From Hemerocallis citrina (lineage: Eukaryota > Streptophyta > Magnoliopsida > Asparagales > Asphodelaceae), in assembly GCA_017893485.1 (NCBI GenBank), contig JACEHZ010000589.1, positions 1,242,501 through 1,306,500 of the forward strand: a DNA stretch of 64,000 bases. Reading direction: 5' to 3'. The notes beneath the pieces are model-generated. The model was not told the origin of the DNA. It searched no databases and saw only the letters and a list, made by a program, of their open reading frames with translations. The translations under genes were made by a program, and so were the position numbers. Below, piece by piece: positions 30,972 to 40,570 of this stretch. Numbering within the stretch: the first letter of the stretch is position 1; the number at the start of each line of letters is the position of its first letter.

Positions 30972-33967
30972 TTTTTTTTTTGATGAATCGAATAGAGCCA
31001 ACAGCTCCAGCCATCAAAAATATATATTAATCAATAAAACAGTAATAAACAATACAAATAGTCAATGGTTTTAGAAGATGTAAAACAGAAATAAACGAGC
31101 AAGTAAGAAATACAATAAACGAGCAATTAAGAAATACAATAACAGACTCAACGTCAGCAAAGCATAGGGTGGAACCACAGCAAGAAACACCACGCCGTTA
31201 TCCGAGAGCGGAGCAACCGGCCCTGAAAAGCGAGCAACGAGAAGGAGACAAAAGGCAGCCCGTCGCGCTCGAAAAACCCCAAGAATAACGACGCAATAGG
31301 GCGGAAGACGTCCTGCCGCTCCAATATGGAGGAGCTACACCCACAAAGTCTAGCACCCGCAGGACCTAAGGAACCGCAAGCGAACAAGAAGCCAGGGCCA
31401 CCACTAAGCTTGATGAAGGGAGCGAAAATAGAAGAAGATAGCCAACAGGCGGGCAAAAACTCGGGAGATCAAACAGCCTCACGCAACTGCACAAGGCCCA
31501 ACCTGCAAAGAAAAACCGAATAGCCAAATCCGAGGCGAAAGAAAAATGCCAAAACTCAGATGCGCGCATGAGGAAGCGCCGACCCTGAAGATACTTTTTA
31601 AGCTAATAAACGCGCACTCACGCGAATAGGCAAGTTAGAATAAAATTTCTCCTTATAAATTCTCTTAGCGGGGGGAGGGTCGACTTCCACCAGTGGGAGC
31701 GAGGTCCTGCCATGGACAGGCCCGGTAGAGTCGGTATCGTTAAGGCTCTTAGAGGGGGAAAAGAGACTGGTCGATACAGTCGAAAATAAAGGTCTGAAAT
31801 TAATTTGAAAAGAATGACGAGAAATGAAGGATACTCCATGAGTCGATTGGTGCACTAACCCAATCGAACTTCGAAACCAAGAATGGCCAGCCCTAATTGG
31901 AGTACATAAATCAGACTTCTTATCCCGATACAAACGCATCGAAGGCCTCACAGCACTAAAATGGGGGCGAAGCTGAAACCTGCCTGACCGAGGAAGGGAA
32001 ACATGTTTCGTGAACTCCGAACGATCTATAAACAAGGATGCAAAATAAGGATACTGACGAGTCGCAAGAAGAGCATCATGAGCAGCGAAGGAAGGAGTGG
32101 GGTTAGTAGGTGGATAAGGCACCACTACAGAGGTGCCCAACTCTTTTCCAGGCTCTCGACTACTCTTCCTCGCAAGGCATGAATAAAGCATGCTCTTAAA
32201 GAGGGGACAAATAAGAAGGGAGAGATGTTCAGCCGGAAAAGTTCTAGCCAATACATGATCCTTATCCAGACTCTTAAACAGCGGTGGCCCCACAACTTTA
32301 GAAAGGGGACGAGCCTGATAAGAACCCAACCGAGGGAAGGAAACAAGTTTCGAATGAACCTTTCGATCCTTAAATAGACTAGTAATATTGGGAAGCTGAA
32401 GAGTGCCAGAAGAAGCATCACAATCGGAGAGAACATTGAAAGAATTCGTATCTGGATAATGAGCATCCGCAGTGGGGACAAAATTCTTTTTAGACTCAAA
32501 ACTAAAGTTCCTCTCCAGACATGCTTTAAGCTTGCCTTTTAAGAGAGGATAGTTAAGAAATAATAGAAGTTTGGCCGGTAATGGTTTGCCTCTGGGTAAA
32601 CCAAGAAGTTTTTGAAGGGAGTAACATCGCCTGCGAGAGTGCCCGTGCTTGTCACAAAAGAAGCACTTTATTTTGTTCACGCACTCTCGTTGGAAATGCC
32701 CAGGCAGAAGGCACCTGAAACAAACCAGGAGCGGTGCGGACCAACAAGACGAATGGTCCAAAGGGAAAGAGGGAGAGCAAAGAGAGCGACCCAGTTTAAC
32801 GGGCCTATATTTTTTATCGTCCTCGACCCAAGACGGGCACAAAGAGACCATGGCTCAAAACCAGGGAAGGGCAGTGGATACTGATATAGAGAGGATCAGT
32901 TACTGCAAAGGTGGCTGAAATAGCCAGGCTAACGGATCACTAAAGGATCCAGCACAGAAATACAAATGTAATTTAACGCAATCGACCAACCAAAAAGCAA
33001 GAATCAGAGGGTTGGAAAGATCCAAACCACAATGATATAGAACTAATAGAAGTTCAGAGAGAGTAGATAATAAGCTACAAAGAGATTAGTAAGAAACAAT
33101 TTAGCTAAAGTAACTAAAACAGAATATGTAAGAGAGGGTCGATAGAAATAATAAGTATCGACCGAAATAATAATTTGGGCGGTAGGTCTGCGCAGATCAC
33201 CAGAAAGCTCTAGGGATGCGCGGGGCCGAGCACCACCAAACCAGAGGTACAAGGACCAGGGAAAGGGTTGAAAACGCACTCAAACAAGATCGAATCGAAG
33301 AAAAAACCTGAAGATACGAGAATAAAATAGTAATGGAGAATAGACTAAAAATAACTCACAGAGCTAGTAAAGGAAGGAACAAAGCCAGTCTCCGAGGTAG
33401 GGAAAGACTGCTGCAGCTGGACCGGAGATGCCTGGATCTTTGAAAGCGATACGCACTGCTCCACGAGGAAACAAGGAGGGAGCGGTTGATGCGGCAGATC
33501 AATAGGGAATGAGAACAAAGATCCAATGGAATCGAGGCGGAAGGGTACAGCCCGAACGCCCAAGAGACAGGAAGGCCACGAACAGAACTTCGAAAGAGCG
33601 CAGGCAGCTAGAAAGGGAGGACTGTTGGCAGCGGGGGACTAAGCTTAAGAACAATAGGAGAGAAGTGGCCGAAGATCTACGGCAATCTAACGGATTTAGA
33701 GCTCTAGAGTGCTACGGTGATGCACTCAAGCACAAAAGAAGAAGAAGCCCAGGGAACCCGGAGATGCAAATCAAAGCCGGAGGGGAAACAGAGAAAATGG
33801 GTTTGAAGCTAATGACGGGATCTCGAACTTTAACGAAGGGAGAAGGATGGAAGACGGCCCGGAGAGCACGGATCTGGACGGAGAAAGAGGGGATTAGGAG
33901 AGAGAAAAATGGGATTTTGAAATCGCTCTGAAATCGCCCTGGTATTCCACTATGATTGTATGTATAT
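30972..33967 (-). mobile_element. LINE-like element with ORF1 only
   Basis: On the minus strand the element starts at about 33967 with a C/T-rich leader and ends in a poly(A) tail (poly(T) at 30972-30981). Imperfect 17-bp direct repeats flank it: ATGATCCGTTAAAAGTT at 30955-30971 and ATGATCCCTTAAAAGTT at 33968-33984. A long variable TSD plus a poly(A) tail is the signature of target-primed LINE insertion. The interior has a zinc-knuckle ORF1 and a 3' UTR of about 0.6 kb. I find no endonuclease or reverse-transcriptase ORF in 3.0 kb. Confidence 0.75.
31598..32851 (-). CDS. Zinc-knuckle ORF1 protein of the LINE-like element, 417 aa
   Basis: Two CCHC knuckles lie near the N-terminus: CFRCLLPGHFQREC at 44-57 and CFFCDKHGHSRRRC at 63-76. 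Paired knuckles are typical of plant L1-type ORF1 proteins, which bind element RNA. After them a segment of about 98 residues is repeated: residues 103-200 and 216-314 share SLFxDR, a VSxPRxGxxQxRP core and a following V. A third, partial copy occurs near 333-370 (FQINFRPLFSTV). No RT motif is present. The ORF could begin upstream of this Met, since the preceding minus-strand sequence is open in pieces. ORF1 identity is by motif only. Confidence 0.65.
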   Translation of the reverse strand: MVSLCPSWVEDDKKYRPVKLGRSLCSPSFPLDHSSCWSAPLLVCFRCLLPGHFQRECVNKIKCFFCDKHGHSRRRCYSLQKLLGLPRGKPLPAKLLLFLNYPLLKGKLKACLERNFSFESKKNFVPTADAHYPDTNSFNVLSDCDASSGTLQLPNITSLFKDRKVHSKLVSFPRLGSYQARPLSKVVGPPLFKSLDKDHVLARTFPAEHLSLLICPLFKSMLYSCLARKSSREPGKELGTSVVVPYPPTNPTPSFAAHDALLATRQYPYFASLFIDRSEFTKHVSLPRSGRFQLRPHFSAVRPSMRLYRDKKSDLCTPIRAGHSWFRSSIGLVHQSTHGVSFISRHSFQINFRPLFSTVSTSLFSPSKSLNDTDSTGPVHGRTSLPLVEVDPPPAKRIYKEKFYSNLPIRVSARLLA

Positions 33968-34044
33968 ATGATCCCTTAAAAGTTAAAAGTTGGAATTGAT
34001 CAGTACTAAAAGGGATCAAATCAAACCCCTGTTCTCAAATCCAA

Positions 34045-34531
34045 CTAGTAATCTGCACGTGCAATGCACGCAGTGGCGGAGCCAGACGAATTAAAATGGG
34101 GGTCCCAAAATTTTTTTCCCCGACATCGACATAATTGAGCCTTTAATAAGAGGTGGATTAGACTTGGGGGTCCCAAATTTTTTTTAACTGGGGGGGCCAA
34201 ATAAAAATTTTGGTCTATATTAGGGGGTTTTACAAAATTTTTGGGGTCCCAAATGTCCCCCCTCCTCTCTTCCTCCCTCCGCCACTGAATGCATGTTTTA
34301 TAGGTTAGAACGTGCAATTTGCACTGGGGATATGCACGTGTAATGCACAGATTCGATGGAGGGAGAGGAAGAGACGGTTTCGATTTTTGAGGGAACAAAA
34401 TTTTATAGAGATTTTAAATGTGAAGTGAAAATTACAGAATTAATCATATATATTTTTTTAGCTTTTTATGTATATGAGGGCATGATAGTAAAAAGCCGTC
34501 AAAATAAGGCTTTGCTTAATAATAGTATAGA
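34045..34531 (-). mobile_element. Small non-autonomous Helitron split by a MITE
   Basis: On the minus strand it starts TCTATACTATTATTAAGC at 34531 and ends with a hairpin built on CGTGCATTGCACGTGC plus CTAG (34045-34048). It is inserted between A and T. This 5' TC, 3' hairpin and CTAG end is the Helitron signature. A hAT MITE lies inside the hairpin region. Confidence 0.75.
34071..34287. mobile_element. hAT-type MITE
   Basis: 217 bp beginning CAGTGGCGGAGCCAG and ending CTCCGCCACTG. The 8-bp TSD AATGCACG / AATGCATG (34063-34070 and 34288-34295) has one mismatch. CAGTGGCGGAGC termini are common among plant hAT MITEs. Confidence 0.85.
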
Positions 34532-34562
34532 TTTAAGCATCAAACAAAATCTCAAATATTCC

Positions 34563-34619
34563 CCACCCCCCCCCCCCCCCCACCACACACACCCCCACAC
34601 ACCAAAAAAAAAAAAAAAA
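34563..34619. repeat. Low-complexity poly(C)/CA/poly(A) tract
   Basis: A run of Cs, then CA/CCCA repeats, then about 16 As. Confidence 0.9.
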
Positions 34620-34687
34620 CAATGCAGAATATTCTCCGTGCTTAAGAATCAAAACATATACTCCATATAGACGAGATATAGGAATAA

Positions 34688-35251
34688 GAGCATCCACAGT
34701 CGTGATCGTTAGAAAATGCATAAATGCATATAGCATTTTGCCTCTTTGCTGTAGTCGTCGGATGGTATTTTATAGCAATTTAATTTAAAATAATAAAAAT
34801 CTCATATCAGACGGAGTTTCAAGTTGTGTCGGACGAATTTAATTATTTTTTAATAGATAGACGGAACTTCACTTTGCGTCTGAAGAGAAAAAAATCACAA
34901 AAATGGTCAGACGCAACTTCAAGTTGTGTCCGAAGAGAAAAAAAAAAGAAAAAAAATCACAAATTTGGTCAGACGCAACTTCAAGTAGTGTCTGACATTT
35001 TTTGTATTTTTTTTTTGCTTTGTTTACCTTTTTTTTGAGTTTTTTTATTACGGTTTATTAAATTTTTTTTAGGAACGGAAAGTGAAGTTGTGTCATGTAT
35101 AATATGCATTTTTTAAAAATTTACTCTCATTTATAGCAATCTACTGTTGCAAAATATACAAAAAATACATAAATAACAAACGAATGCAGTACTTTTTAAG
35201 CAAAAAAAAATACATATTATGCATATTTAGCGAACGACACGGTCGATGCTC
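34688..35251. mobile_element. PIF/Harbinger-type MITE with internal hairpin array
   Basis: The terminal repeats are GAGCATCCACAGTCG and, at the other end, CGGTCGATGCTC. The 3-bp TSD is TAA (34685-34687 and 35252-35254). Inside are several imperfect palindromes of the form GACGCAACTTCAAGTTGTGTC. There is no coding capacity. The element is related by its ends and inner flanks to 39746-40358. Confidence 0.7.
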
Positions 35252-35254
35252 TAA

Positions 35255-35879
35255 GAAATGAAATAGAATAAAGTCACAAACCAAACCTCAAATCCCAGCC
35301 GTCCACCACCCCTTCCACCTCCACGTGTCAGCATCTCACTCATTATGAATAAACAAATAAACAGTAGCCAATAGGAATATACTAAAAGCCCGGGAATCGA
35401 GGAAAGAGAGAGAGACAGAAAAGGAATGATTTGGTACTCCATTGCTTTATGATTAATTGGTGCTCACCTTCACATCGTCCGGGCAGGTCGGGCAGACCCA
35501 GATGGTGACAGCTCTGAGCTTGTGCATTCAATGCGTTTCTTATCATTAACCTTTTCAACTGAATTTTATTAGACAAAACAGATAATAATGGATTTACGTT
35601 CATGATCCCCAGAAGGGATACTACCGGATAAGGATATATCTAATCTGATTCGTATCAAAATTCAATTTTTTTTTCAGATATGGATACGAAAAATTCATAT
35701 CTAGTAAAATACCGATACAATTTTGGATATCCAAAATTTAAAAAATTTAGATGCAGTCACGAATACGGATATCCCTTAAAAAATCATATTCGAATACAGA
35801 TATCTGCAAATTTAATATATATATATTTATATTTATATATCATAAATATCGAAAGGCATTTGTGTAATTTTCTATCATT
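35255..35879. other. Intergenic sequence, no gene recognised
   Basis: AT-rich sequence with a patch at 35620-35800 rich in GGATA, GATATC and ATACG variants in both orientations. This looks like a degenerate palindromic repeat, but it has no clear ends. Confidence 0.35.
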
Positions 35880-36870
35880 TTTTATTCTTCTCTTTCATTC
35901 CTACTCCAAATCCTGATCAAAACCAAATCCCCCAAATCTAGCTCCTCCTCCATCCTATCTCCACCTTCCTCCACCCCCAAATCTGAAACCCTAGCTCCAC
36001 CTTCCTCCACCTCCAAATCCCCCAAATCCGAAACCCAAGCTCTACCTTCCTCCACCACCTCCGTCAACATCGGGCTCTTCCTCCACCGTCAAATCCCCCA
36101 AATCTGAAACCCTAGCTCAACCTTCCTCCGCCAGCTCCACCAACATGCTCTTCCTCTACCCCCAAATCTGAAGCCCTAGCCCCACCTTCCTCCACCAACT
36201 TCGCCAACATTGGGATCTTCCTCCACCCCCAAACCCCCCAAATTCGATGCAGTGAGCTTACAAAAGCAGATAAAAATCATTGGACATGAAAAAAAAGTTC
36301 AGACCCAAGAATCCAGGGAGATTTTCAGATGGGTGTTTTTCTGGTAGTTTAAATTTTATTGGGTATTCTGCAGATTGATGAATTGTCTGCAGTTTCGAAT
36401 GTTCCGACACCAGTTGTGAGTTGTGACAAGGGTTTTCTACAGTGAGAAGGATGTACCGGCTCAAAGGTTATTGATTTTGTTGTGTTTTTAGAAGGTGTGT
36501 TTGGGTGTGGAATTTGATATTGTGTTCATGGTGTTTGGAAGAATGCATGAGTAAGAATATTTTTTTACGAGAAGATGGTGTGGTTTTCTATTGTGAGTTT
36601 AGTTAGGTGTTTTAGTTGTTTTTGTTTTTAGGATGTATGTAATTTTGAATGTAGATTTGTGTTTGCTTTGTTGCTTGTCTTGTGATTTAGAGTTGCTCAA
36701 TGTGGACATCGGGCTCTTCCTCCACCCCCAATGCCCCAAATCTGAAATCCTAGCTCCACCAGCTCCGCCAACATCGAGCTCTTCATCCACCCCAAAATCC
36801 CCAAAATCCCCCAAATCCAACACTTTCCTCCACCACCGAACCCTAGCCTCCATCGTCGAATTGCCCACGT
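35880..36870. repeat. Degenerate CT-rich tandem repeats
   Basis: Variants of CCCCCAAATCTGAAACCCTAGCTC and of CACCTTCCTCCACC recur irregularly at 35895-36240 and again at 36710-36850, with unrelated sequence between. Open frames here are only repeat translations. Confidence 0.6.
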
Positions 36871-37194
36871 ATGCTCCAGACTTGATAGATACTAATATAC
36901 ACTTTTCCTAGTGATAATATTAAGAATGGAAGTTGTTGAGATAAGAAAGACGAGTCCGAGGAACCCGTAATGATGTTATTCTTGTAGTTGTGGTAAATTA
37001 TTTTTTTATTGACAATGCAAGGAGTATGACGAATTCGCACAATTTAACTAGATTGTGGTGATTAAAAATATAAGTTTGCAATCTATAAAATCGGATGATA
37101 CATATAGAAACAAGTTTATGTCAGAAGATTAAAAATACTAGCTAAGGAAAGATTAGATATGAAAATTGTTTATGCTTATGCTTAACCTACTAAT

Positions 37195-37700
37195 AGCACT
37201 GTCACATTTACCCGATACCCGGACCCGACATTGGATCGGAACCAACCCGATCTATACGGGTCTGGGTCCGAGTCCTAAAATAAGACCCGATGCACTTCTG
37301 GATCCGGATCCGGGTCCGAATCTGCTCAAAATAGAACAGACCCAGACCCGGACCTGAATCCGTTAAAAAATACCTCAAAAAATATGAAATTTGAATAAGA
37401 GTGTTATAAGAAGATACATATAAATAGTAATTGATGGGTATAGATGTGTAAATATAATATTTATTTATGTACGTAAGTACAAAAATTGTTAGAACTGTAG
37501 GATATCGGGTGCAAATTACTTACGTGCAAATATTTATTTTCCGCTACCGGATCCGACGGGTAGATTTTTTTAACTAGGACCAGGACCCGGATCCGGACCC
37601 GGTTCTTGCAAGTCCGGGTCCGAGTTCGAGTCCAATTTTTGATCTCGGGTCCGGATCCGAGTAGTGGAGGACCCGACCCGATAGGACCCAATACCAACTC
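37195..37700. repeat. Inverted GGACCCG/CGGGTCC-rich repeat pair
   Basis: Blocks rich in ACCCGGACCCG and GGATCCGGATCCGGGTCC at 37205-37340 and 37545-37690 face each other across an AT-rich centre. It resembles a MITE-like foldback, but I could not define matching termini or a TSD. Confidence 0.45.
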
Positions 37701-38610
37701 TACCTACTTTTGAAAGACGTAAAAGTATAAAGCAAGCACAATACATCTAGGTTACATTAATGAATCAAATAAAAAATTGTTTAACTATTAATGAATATCA
37801 TTACCATAACACAAATTATATAACAAATCATTCGAACAATTGTCCTAACTCTATTCACAATGTTCAAATCAAATGATAAGAATTTTTTTGGGGGTGCATT
37901 TTCGGTATAGGTATAGAAAAATGAAGCCCAGGGCCATATAGAAGGCCTTATTCACTATAAAGCTTTATTAGAGTCAAATCAGGTAAAGGCACGGCTCCAC
38001 AAAATAAGATAAGGCCCAAAATAAGTAGTTGTCCGTGTCTTAGCACAATGTCTTCAATGTAGAAGGTCCTAACCAGCCCACAATTTTGGAGGGTCGGGTC
38101 ATGGCTTAGGTTTTCTTCTTCATTGGATTGAAGGAACCAGGGCAATTCTAAGTACATTTTTTTCTTTCTTTTTCTTTTTAGAAAATGTGGAATATGATCA
38201 CACTGTATGAGAATATATTTGTTTTGTTTTTGCAGGTTGGTTCATAAAAAGTTCATATACCCTACACTTTGTTACTATAACAAAGTTGATCAAAAACAAG
38301 GCCGGTTATTTAGAAATATTAAGGGTTTGACACATATTAGAGCAAACGAAGCTAGGGTAGTGCCAGGAAGGAAAATACCTAAAATATGTATGGTAGCCTC
38401 TTTGTCTCTGTCTCTACTTTATTATATTTGTTACTCCATAACCACGCCAAGCCCAGGTCTAAGTTATAATGGGTCAGATTCTGGAATGGGCTCAAAAGTA
38501 GTGGTACTCGCTTCGTTTTCCAAATTTTAAGCTTCCTTCTAGAAATCAATAGCTGATAAAAGCTCTTCATATTAGCAAAACTGAACAGACCTTAATGTTG
38601 TTGGCTAATA
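37701..38610. other. Intergenic sequence, no gene recognised
   Basis: No motif, repeat or coding frame was recognised. Confidence 0.35.
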
Positions 38611-38745
38611 TCTCTACTGCTATAATGGGAGAAGGCCTTTGTCCATAACCCAATCCGTGCAGCGCACGTACAGGTAATTTTTTTTTTTTGCCCTTTTCAT
38701 TCCTCCCAATTTTCTCCCACGTGCACAGCACGTGTATAATACTAG
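38611..38745 (+). mobile_element. Very short Helitron
   Basis: 135 bp. It starts TCTCTACTGCTATAATGGGA after an A and ends with hairpin CACGTGCACAGCACGTG, then TATAATACTAG before a T. The ends match those of the copies at 39419 and 47748. Confidence 0.75.
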
Positions 38746-38911
38746 TATATAATAAAATACAAGACAATTTGAAGAAAAAAAAACTATCAAGTGGATTCTC
38801 TTCAATTGAAACAAAATTAACGGTTCAGACTTACCCTTCTAAAACATATCCCCCCCTTCCTTCCAAAAAAAAAAAAAAACTAAAAACTAAAAAAACTCAT
38901 TATTTTATTAA

Positions 38912-39276
38912 TATCTCTCTCCTCTATTCAATTTTTCATATTTTTCTCTCTCATTCTCTCTCTATTTACTCAGAAATTTAGATTTTCAGGTTTTAGGTTT
39001 CTATTGCTCATGTTACATTGAAAATAGAAAATATCTCCTCAACAGTTAAATTTCATCATTTTCCGCACTCAAAATTCTAAGAAGTTGGATTTTAGATCTC
39101 ATTTATAATTATCTTTCAACATATACTAATGAAAACAAGGACTTTTATTTACAACTAATTATTGTCATATTATTCAAACTTGAGCTACATAATTGTTGTT
39201 TTACTGTTTACAAAGCTTTCCTATGCTGTATCGTTCCGAAGACGCGTCGTAGGCTCGTACCCACGGGCAAATCTAG
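38912..39276 (+). mobile_element. Possible Helitron
   Basis: The 3' side ends in an imperfect hairpin (GGCTCGTACCCACGGGC) followed by AAATCTAG before a T. The 5' end is uncertain; TCTCTCTCCTCTATTC after an A at 38912 is a candidate. Confidence 0.3.
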
Positions 39277-39418
39277 TATATATATATTTCACAATGTATA
39301 GTCCCCTAGAAAAACCCCAACACCCACTAACAAAACCGTAAAACACAGTTCAAATGCTTCAGTATTGTTAATCATCACGTATGGGCGCAGTATTTCTAGG
39401 AGTAGCGATCACAACAAA

Positions 39419-39675
39419 TCTCTAATATTATAATGGGAGAAGGGCTTAGTGTCATTTGTCATTGTGTCATTTTGTCAACACGTGCAGTGTACGTGTTGGT
39501 AGATTTTTTTTTGTCCTTTTCATTCCCCTTCCCCATTTTCCCCACGTGCAACGCACGTGTAGTAAATGTTTGTCATTCTACCAACCCGTGCAATGCACGT
39601 ATTGGTAGATTTTTTTTGTCATTTTCATTCCCCCTCCCCATTTTCCCCACGTGCAACGCACGTGTATAATACTAG
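39419..39675 (+). mobile_element. Short Helitron with an internal duplication
   Basis: 257 bp, starting TCTCTAATATTATAATGGGA after an A and ending with hairpin CACGTGCAACGCACGTG, then TATAATACTAG before a T. A segment of about 110 bp that includes the 3' hairpin is present twice, so the element carries two hairpin-like ends. Confidence 0.8.
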
Positions 39676-39745
39676 TAGTGATAATGATGGGGTGCTACCA
39701 AATAAGTTTTTTCATATGAGAACTTTACAAGTACTTATGTGTTTA

Positions 39746-40358
39746 GAGCATCCACTGTTGTTATTGTGTAAATTATACATATATGGATAAATGCATATAG
39801 TATTTGGCTATTGTGCTGTAGCCGTCGAATGCTATTTTTACCAATTTAATTTAAAATAATAAAAATCTCAGATCAGGTCAGATCAGACGGATGGGGGGAA
39901 AAACCCAAAATAGATGGACGCAACTTCATATTGCGTCGGAAGAGAAAAAAAATTCAAAAAAATTGTCAAACGCAACTTCATGTTGCGTCTGACCCATTTT
40001 TGGGAATTTTTTTTTGGTGGATTTTTTTTAACTTTTTTTCTTTTTAGTTATTATATTACGGTTAAATTTTTTTTTATATTGAGAGACGCAACGTGAAGTT
40101 GCGTCGGAGGAATAAAAAATAATTTTTTTCGTTGAACGCAATGTGAAGTTGCATCGGAGGAATAAAAAATAATTTTTTTCATTGAACACAATGTGAAGTT
40201 GCGTCGTGTATAATATACATAATTCTCATATCCGCTCTCATTTATAACAATCTACTGTAACAGAATATACATAATATGCATATTTAGCAGACGATTGCAG
40301 CAATTTTTTGAACAAAATATGCATAATATGCATATATAGCATACGACTACAAATGCTC
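39746..40358. mobile_element. PIF/Harbinger-type MITE upstream of the PPR gene
   Basis: It starts GAGCATCCACTGTTG after TTA and ends CAAATGCTC, which is followed by TTC (a decayed TSD). Internal imperfect palindromes follow the pattern GACGCAACTTCATGTTGCGTC (39916, 39970, 40085 and later). It ends about 125 bp upstream of the TATA box at 40482. Confidence 0.7.
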
Positions 40359-40481
40359 TTCATCTGAAATATCTCAAGTCACAAAATGCAATTTTCGTTC
40401 ATTCCCATAATATCATAATTTCGGTGTTCATTGTAGCTTTCCAACAAATCCTACAAAATCTTAAGGATTCACCGGTCCCTC

Positions 40482-40489
40482 TATATAAA
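40482..40489 (+). promoter_or_regulatory. TATA box of the PPR gene
   Basis: TATATAAA lies 81 bp upstream of the ATG at 40571, followed by a C/T-rich leader. Spacing is normal for a plant promoter with a short 5' UTR. Confidence 0.6.
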
Positions 40490-40570
40490 CCCTCGCCTAA
40501 TCTCCTCCACATACTCCCTCCTTTTTTTTAAAAAAAAATTCAAATTCAAAATTAAAACCTCCCAAATAAA

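Noticed and set aside
31326..33931. Plus-strand frames across the LINE (for example 33509-33931)
   Set aside because: Antisense to the leader and ORF1. Direction is fixed by the poly(A) tail and zinc knuckles on the minus strand.
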